64,000 nt of DNA from Agelaius tricolor (taxonomy: Eukaryota > Chordata > Aves > Passeriformes > Icteridae): NCBI GenBank assembly GCA_023055355.1, contig JALJCS010000001.1, forward strand, positions 71,465,381-71,529,380, written 5' to 3'. Numbering within the stretch: position 1 is the stretch's first letter; each line of letters begins with the position of its first letter. A program made the position numbers and the translations under genes. The notes beneath the pieces were generated by a model. That model saw nothing but the letters and a program-made list of their open reading frames with translations. It searched no databases and was not told the origin of the DNA. Shown here one piece after another: positions 51,501-58,772 of this stretch.

Positions 51501-54500
51501 AAAGCTGGGTCTGCTCTGGCCATGCATATGGCTTTGGTGAATTTTGTACAGGGAGGTTGTATATGAACTGAGAAGCAGGAGGGTCTGCTGGAGCAGATAT
51601 TCCTGTAGACTGATTTCTCTCATGTGAGAGTCAACTCTTTGCTTGTGCACTTGATGAAGATACAGATGACTTCAAAGATTGTTCCAGAGTGGGCGTTATC
51701 TTGGGGTCCTCAAAGGCCAATGGGATCAGTGTACACTCAGTACCAAATGCCTTTTCAGTGAGAAAATGGGAAAAGCTTTCAAACAGTCCCTTTACCTTCA
51801 GAAACAGTTCTTGTTCCCTGGGATTCAGAATAACCAGACAGAAATTAGTGATACTTTCTGTCTGTAAGAGAAACGTGATTATTTAGTTGAATGTTCTCAT
51901 TTGTGTTGAATTCTGAAAGCACCTTTTTGATAGATCATTTTGATGCAGAGATGATTCTAAACAGAAAATAAACCTACCCATAATTAATTTCCCTGCACTA
52001 TTCTGCAGTCTTTTGTTAGTTTATATGCTTGCCTATATTAAGAAATAATGACTTTCCTAAAAAAGTGGAAAGTTTAATCTTCAACTTTCGCTCAATTGCA
52101 GAAGAAGACTTAACACATTTTTCTTTATTAAAATTTTAATTCTATGGAATTAAGGGGTTGCTGTTATGAGCATCATTGATCATAAGTACAGTGGAAATGA
52201 GTAGTTATGGAAGCCCTTTTGTAAAAACAGCAACCCTTGCCCCATCTTCACTCAATCTTTTGCCGCTATGTCTTTTTAAATCAATTTATCCCAAGCACAC
52301 ACTGGTTCAAAGTGGACCTAAGAAGAGTTGTGCAGACTGAGTGGCATCCCTGCCCATGGCAGGAGGTTTGAACTGGGTGATCCTTCAGGTCCCTTCAACC
52401 CAAACCATTGTAGGTTTCTGTGATTTTCTTTGGATCTGAGGCACAGGGGAAAGCTGTTATTTATGCTGGTAAAGTGTAACATCATACTTTGTGTTATGGA
52501 CAGAGGCCTTCATCCAGTGACATCATGTAATGGAGTTCTCTGCCACTGAATTAATTATCCAATACTGTATTTTCTTTTCTCATAGTGTGGTTATTTTTTC
52601 TCTCAGGGGGTATATTCTTCTGCTTCTTCACCCTTTTCAGACCAGTGGAGCTGATCCATCACATCAGAATCACTTTTATTTAGTAGAATTGTGCGTCATG
52701 CCAATAACATTTGGAGTATTTACTGAATAACTTGCTGGTCAAGGAAGCTGAGAAGATCAAATGTTGTGTGTTAGGTCTTAACTGGGTTTATGTACTTTCC
52801 TTCCCTTTGCAGATCTTATCCTTACACCCTTATCTTATATGATGTAATATAATTTCATCCTGCATTTTAGAAAACAAACAAAACCTGACCAAACCTGATC
52901 CAATCTGTAACTGTTTCCCCTTGTTAAGCTGGCCAATTTCAGACAAACAATTACTTTGTTATGAGTAAAAGGGAAGAAGCTGTTGTGTAACTGTATCTGG
53001 TCTGGGGAAGAGGTAAATACTGGTTGAAATGACCTGTTGTTTGTTTTAGGACACTGGAGAGCCCGGCTGGTGGAGAGGAGAGCTCAATGGTAAAGAAGGA
53101 GTCTTCCCAGATAACTTTGCTGTTCAAATACAAGAGTCTGATAAAGACTTCCCTGTAAGTTCTTACACCCATTGTTTAGTATCACAAAAAACTATTAATG
53201 AAAACGCAGAGAATAAAAGAGGTCACAGCACATTATGCTGCTTAAAATATTACAATTGTGGCAGTTTTAACTTTATCTTGACCTAGATGTATAAAAGAAG
53301 AAAGATGAAAAGATTAATCTTTGTGTTTAACTTGTCCATAAATACTAAAGTGAGGCATGTTTTTTGAGATTAACTCTAATTAATGAGGATGATCAGGTCA
53401 TTTAGAAAAGGATGTAGTTCTGAAAGCATGGTGTTACATGTTACTGATTACTAAATTAAACCCTTACTGTTTAGGAAGGAGATAAGCTGTTGGTTTTTTC
53501 CATCTCAAGTCCTTAAGTAACTGTAATTACAAAATGCTGATGACCCTTCTGGGTCTGATTGGGATTTTTCCATGTCAAAACTTGCAGTAGGCTGCAGTAT
53601 AAGAAGGATATTTTTTGGGTAGGATTTAGAATTTTTTTTTCACCATCTTGTGTACTAATTTGTAGAAATTCATGTTTTCATGTGGTTCTCAATGATCTTA
53701 TAATTTTGGTCCTCATTTTACAATGGGGTTTTTTTGTTGAGATTAGTGTGATGTTTTGGTTCTGTCACGTTTGTGTAGCAAAGATGGTTGTTTTAATTCC
53801 CAAATGTACATCAGCCCCAGGTGGAATGGATTCAGCTCCAGATCAGGAGTTATTAATTTATCATTTATCCTGAATTGCCTCACATACACAGAAACCTACC
53901 TACCCCCAGTCAGAATTTTCTTTACAGATGGATTCTCAGCACTGCAAGGGTGGCATAAGTGTCATAAAATACAAGAAGAGAGGGTAGGTAGGGTTGCTAT
54001 TTCACAATACAAAGTTGTTTCCTACAGAGCGGGGGGCGAAACCATTCTTTTACCCTAAACAGCATTTCCCTGCTTTGATCCTTTATTCTGCTTTGTGCAG
54101 TGTCTCAGCACAGGGATTCACCTTGCACTGAGCAGCTTTCAGGTTCAAGGCATTGGATGGCTGGTGATCATAATCAGCTATTTGATACTGACTTCATGAA
54201 AACACAGAGCAGAACTGTACAATGGCAAGTTGATGCTGAAGTCTGTTTAATTGTTTTTGGTACAGGCAGCAATGCTGCACAGCTGGATAATGTAGTTACT
54301 TCTTGGGAAGAAAGAAAATAGAATCTTGTTACTTAGGTACACTCGCTTTTGTGTCCTCTGAAACCAGAGAAAGAAATTGAATACGGGTTCTCCTGCTTGC
54401 TTAGTTACATTTCACATGTTAGAATAAAATCTTGTTGCATTAAAAAGAGCTTATTCAATAGCTGTAGGGGCACAGAAGTGAAATCCATCCATAGTAAATG

Positions 54501-57500
54501 TTTGAAAAATTCCCACTGCAGGGTGTTTTTGGAGGGGGTGTGTTACACAGAGCCTGTATGGTTTCAGCAGTACCTCTGTGAAGAACAAGTGGTTTTGTAG
54601 GCTTTTGTATCATTTTATCAGGGAATCTTGTCCTTAGTACAACCAGAAAGGCCCCTCTTCTAAAGCAATTTAATGACTCACATTCCAAGGATGAGTGGTT
54701 GGGATCTCTTCTGGGAGGTGCCAGTCTCCTTTCAGCAGGACAGAGATTCAGCTTCCAAGTGTATCAGAAAGTGATGAATAACTGTTTCAAAATAGTAATT
54801 TCAATGTACAAAGTGTTGCATTGTGATATTTTGGATATTTTGTACATTTTTAATGGCTGGCATAGTTTGTCCATCTCTCCCACTTAAGTATAATGGTAAG
54901 GGAGCTCAAATCAATGTTTTTGATGTAACTGCAGTCTTTGAGACAATTGCTGACAGCATCTATTAGTTTTTTCTTACACTTGTAATTTAAAAGTCAATTA
55001 ATGGAAGCCATTCCTCTGATACTTAATTCAGAAATCTGTTTTTATTGAAAGTGAACATTTTTGGTTCAAAAAATTACCTGGTTACTCTTTTAAACTGGCA
55101 TTGTACTAACGAAGATTGAGTTTTACATATTGAAATCAAAATGAGTGTGATCAGAGTAATTCTTTGGACTACAAAAGATGCAATTACTGGATTTAGGGTT
55201 TTTTTTCCCCTCTGTTTATGCACATTGCTGAAGCACTGATTTAATTTCAACAGACCTGAATTTTGTTCCTGAATTTTTATAATTGGTTGTCTGGGAGATA
55301 TCAGAGGAATTGTTCCAGGTCTTTGTGTTTCCTGTCTGAATTGATTGCCTCCTTTGTGAAATACTTTAAAATCAGCTGGTAAACAAGCTCCACGTTACAG
55401 TATGCAAAACAAAACACAAATGAGGCTGTCTTGGATACAGAGAATATCTGCTTGCTTGCTTGACTTTGTTTTTTTCCCCTTCATTTTGCAGAAGCCAAAG
55501 AAACCTCCACCTCCAGTTAAAAGCCCAGGTATGTAGTACATGTCTGGTGGTCTGAGAAATACTAAATTGCAGAAGCAGTGTATGACTTCAAAAGAAAATT
55601 TAGAAGTAGTTTTTTATTTTTTAGTAATGCAGCCATAGTCACACCTTGAGCTTACTTTTCATACTTTATATATTTTGCTGTTGCTGTATATTTTTAAAAT
55701 TATGATGGAGCCTACTTTGGAAACATTTTAACAATGGCTCAGAAAACCTTTTTCTGGGCTCAAGTGAGTGTTTGTAAATGGTATTACAGTCCTTGCAAAA
55801 GAGAAGACACAACTTGGCATTAGTTTTATTTTTAGTTAGTGACCAAGATAATTAAAGCTCTTTGAAAAATGTCTGTGGTTTGCATTTGCATTCAGCTTCA
55901 AGACCTGAATTGCCAGCTGGAGAGAAGAAATTCCTTCCTTTGAGGCCAGAAGAAAAAGGTAAGGACAGTTTTCTTCATAGTGACTTGGCTGCTCTGGCAA
56001 TAGGGTCTCTGTTCAGGAGCCATCATACAGACTCCCTTGATACCATTTACTGAAGTTGTCAAGTCTGTGATGTTAAAAAATGTCTTTGGAGTGGTTAGAG
56101 GCTAAACTCTATTAAAATCTTTATTTCTTGTTATTATATGACATTCTGAAGATTGGTTATTGTATTGCACAGTAACATAGTTACTATTAAATTTCTGAAG
56201 GTGTAGTTCTGTGACAGTGGCTGCAGTTTTGAGCAGCAGTAGTAAGTTATTAGAAAGGCAAAAGTCAACTGCTGCAAAAATCAGTCTGGTCAGAAGTATT
56301 TTGAAAGAGCTACACAGAACAGATACAAGACTCCTTAGATAGATGCGACAGTCTCAGAAATGGAGATTTCTTATCCTGTTAATTCTTGCTATATTCCATA
56401 TTTTCAATTTCCACTGAATTTGGAGACATTTACTACTTTATTCTTAAAATTTAAAGGATGTCTTTTTCCAGAGGCAAAGCTACTGTTGTCACCTAAACAG
56501 ATTCTAAAAGGCTTCTTTCCATGTTTGAAAAAACTTGCCAAGTGAAAATGTTTGATTGTGTTTAAAAGTGAGAAGCTTAAACAAATGTGTTGGTTGGGCC
56601 TTGCAGAAGAAATCCTGCAGCTTAACCAAATTACAAAACCACTCTGTCCTGTGAATGGAGAACTGTGGCTGACCAGCATTTCTACTAGTGTGGCTCCAGA
56701 TTGGTTTCTTGGCTTCCTTGGGCAGTTTTATAACCCCCATTTTAACAAGGCACCCTCTCAGGTATTGAATATGAAAAACACTTGTTAAAATCAGTTCTGT
56801 TTGTTCTGTATGTGAGAAAACAGTAATTTCTATCTGTTGGAGCAGTGTCTTCAGGTGTGAATTAAGATCAACTGTATGATTCCAGATCTCCTGGCTCCTT
56901 TTAAATACTACTAAACTGAAACCAGTTTAATTTTAAACTCGTTCTGTTTGGACTATAGTGTTAATCTTTGCATAGTTGAGCTCAATTGTTCATGGAGGAA
57001 TATAGGAAAAAATGTTGAGTGACACCATCCAAAAAACACAGGAATGTGAAATCTTTTACAAAAAAAAATTACATAAGGTAGAGAACTCTTCTTTACTGAG
57101 CTACAGGGAATGAAGGAGGAAAAATTTGTTAAGGATTCAGTTGCAGATCAGGTCATAAGAATTAGTTTTTTAGATAGCACTAGTGTTTTACTGGAAGATA
57201 TACCCATTTATCAGTGCTGTTGGACTTGTGGAAAAATAGCGCTGTTAATACTAGTAATTGAATCCGTTAAGTATGAAATTGTTCTGTAACTAGTTCTCAG
57301 AAAAAAAAAATTAATTGAGCAGCTCTAATCAGAAGCTATCAAACCATGTCATTTTTTTTTATTCCTATTGGGAGACTAATCTGTCTTTAATTGCAATCAA
57401 AAATTGATCAAAAATTAGAGTTTCTTTGAGTGTTTCTGTATTTATAATGAAGGGCACTTAGTGGTGTCTGTAATGTAGAAATTTTTTCCCAGTGTAAATG

Positions 57501-58737
57501 TCTTCAGATTTCTATCTTCTATTTCCATTACTAACCTATTCATTTTTAGCCAACACATTTTCATTGAGAAGCAAAATCCAAAAAAAGACATGTCATTTTG
57601 TCCAGCAGAAATGCCCAGTTTCTGTGTTCATGGTGAACCTCGGCCTTTGGTATTAACTTATTCCACTTAGCTATAGACATTTTTTATATTCGGATTTTGA
57701 GTGGGAGTATAGAAGGGAGAACTGAGAGTTCAGGAATAGGGTTTGATGACAGCAATTTTTCTGCCCTGTTTATGAACTCTCTTAAAAGCAAATTCTCGAC
57801 TTGTGCTCAGCACAGCTTCAATAAAGCCGATTGATCTTGCACTTAGTGCTGGCTGGTGTCGGGTGTTAAAACTGGCAGTGTTGTGTGTTGGGTGGGGAGG
57901 CAGGAGTGGCTGCTGCTGCTGCTGATGTGCTGCTTTTCACAGGGCAGGCAGCCCCACCGTGTGGCAAATCCTTCCACTGCTTCAGCATCCTGTGCTCTTA
58001 GCTCCATGCTGAGACACTGCAGGGAGATGGCAGCCAGTTTTTCTCCTCCTGGTGTTCAAGTGTCCCAAAGCAGGAAGACAGTTCTGCCCCTGAGCAGTGC
58101 TTTTGGCAGAAGTGTCTCTAGGATCTGTTGGCTTCTCAATACTCCTGTGAAAGAACGTTGGCTTCTTCCTGTTTTGGGGTTGGAGGGGTGCTCAGTGCCT
58201 GCAGGACTTGTCCAAAGGGAATCAGCCCTAGACCTGGCAGTTCAGACACTTTGCTGGCATGGAGCTGAAGCAAATACCCAGCCCGGCTCCCAGGTCCATA
58301 GCATACATAAACAATTTACACCAGATCAATACTTGGTTAAAAGCAAATTGCAGAAGGGGAGGATGGGGAGAATCAAAGCTGAAGGTCACTCTCTCCATCC
58401 CAGTTTACTGATTTACTGCCCTATAAGGGCAGTAACTGTAAAAAACTGTAACCCTTTGCTGTAACCTAACAATTATTTTTTAGAATATTCAGTACTTAGT
58501 GTATACTGAGCTGTGGCATGGTTTTACAGGGAAAAGTAGGTTTGCTCAGGCTGTCCAGCAAGGTAGAGTTAGGACACATGGGTTCAAACCTATTCAACTA
58601 TTGCTTGTAAGGCAGCTTGAATTTTTCAGTGTCCTATATGTTGTATGCCAGCTCCTCTGGACAGGATTCAGTTAGGTCATGTAGTCATTAAACAAATAAA
58701 TAGTGGTTTTTTTTTTTTTTTTTTTTTGTTTTGTTTT

Positions 58738-58772
<35 letters not shown>

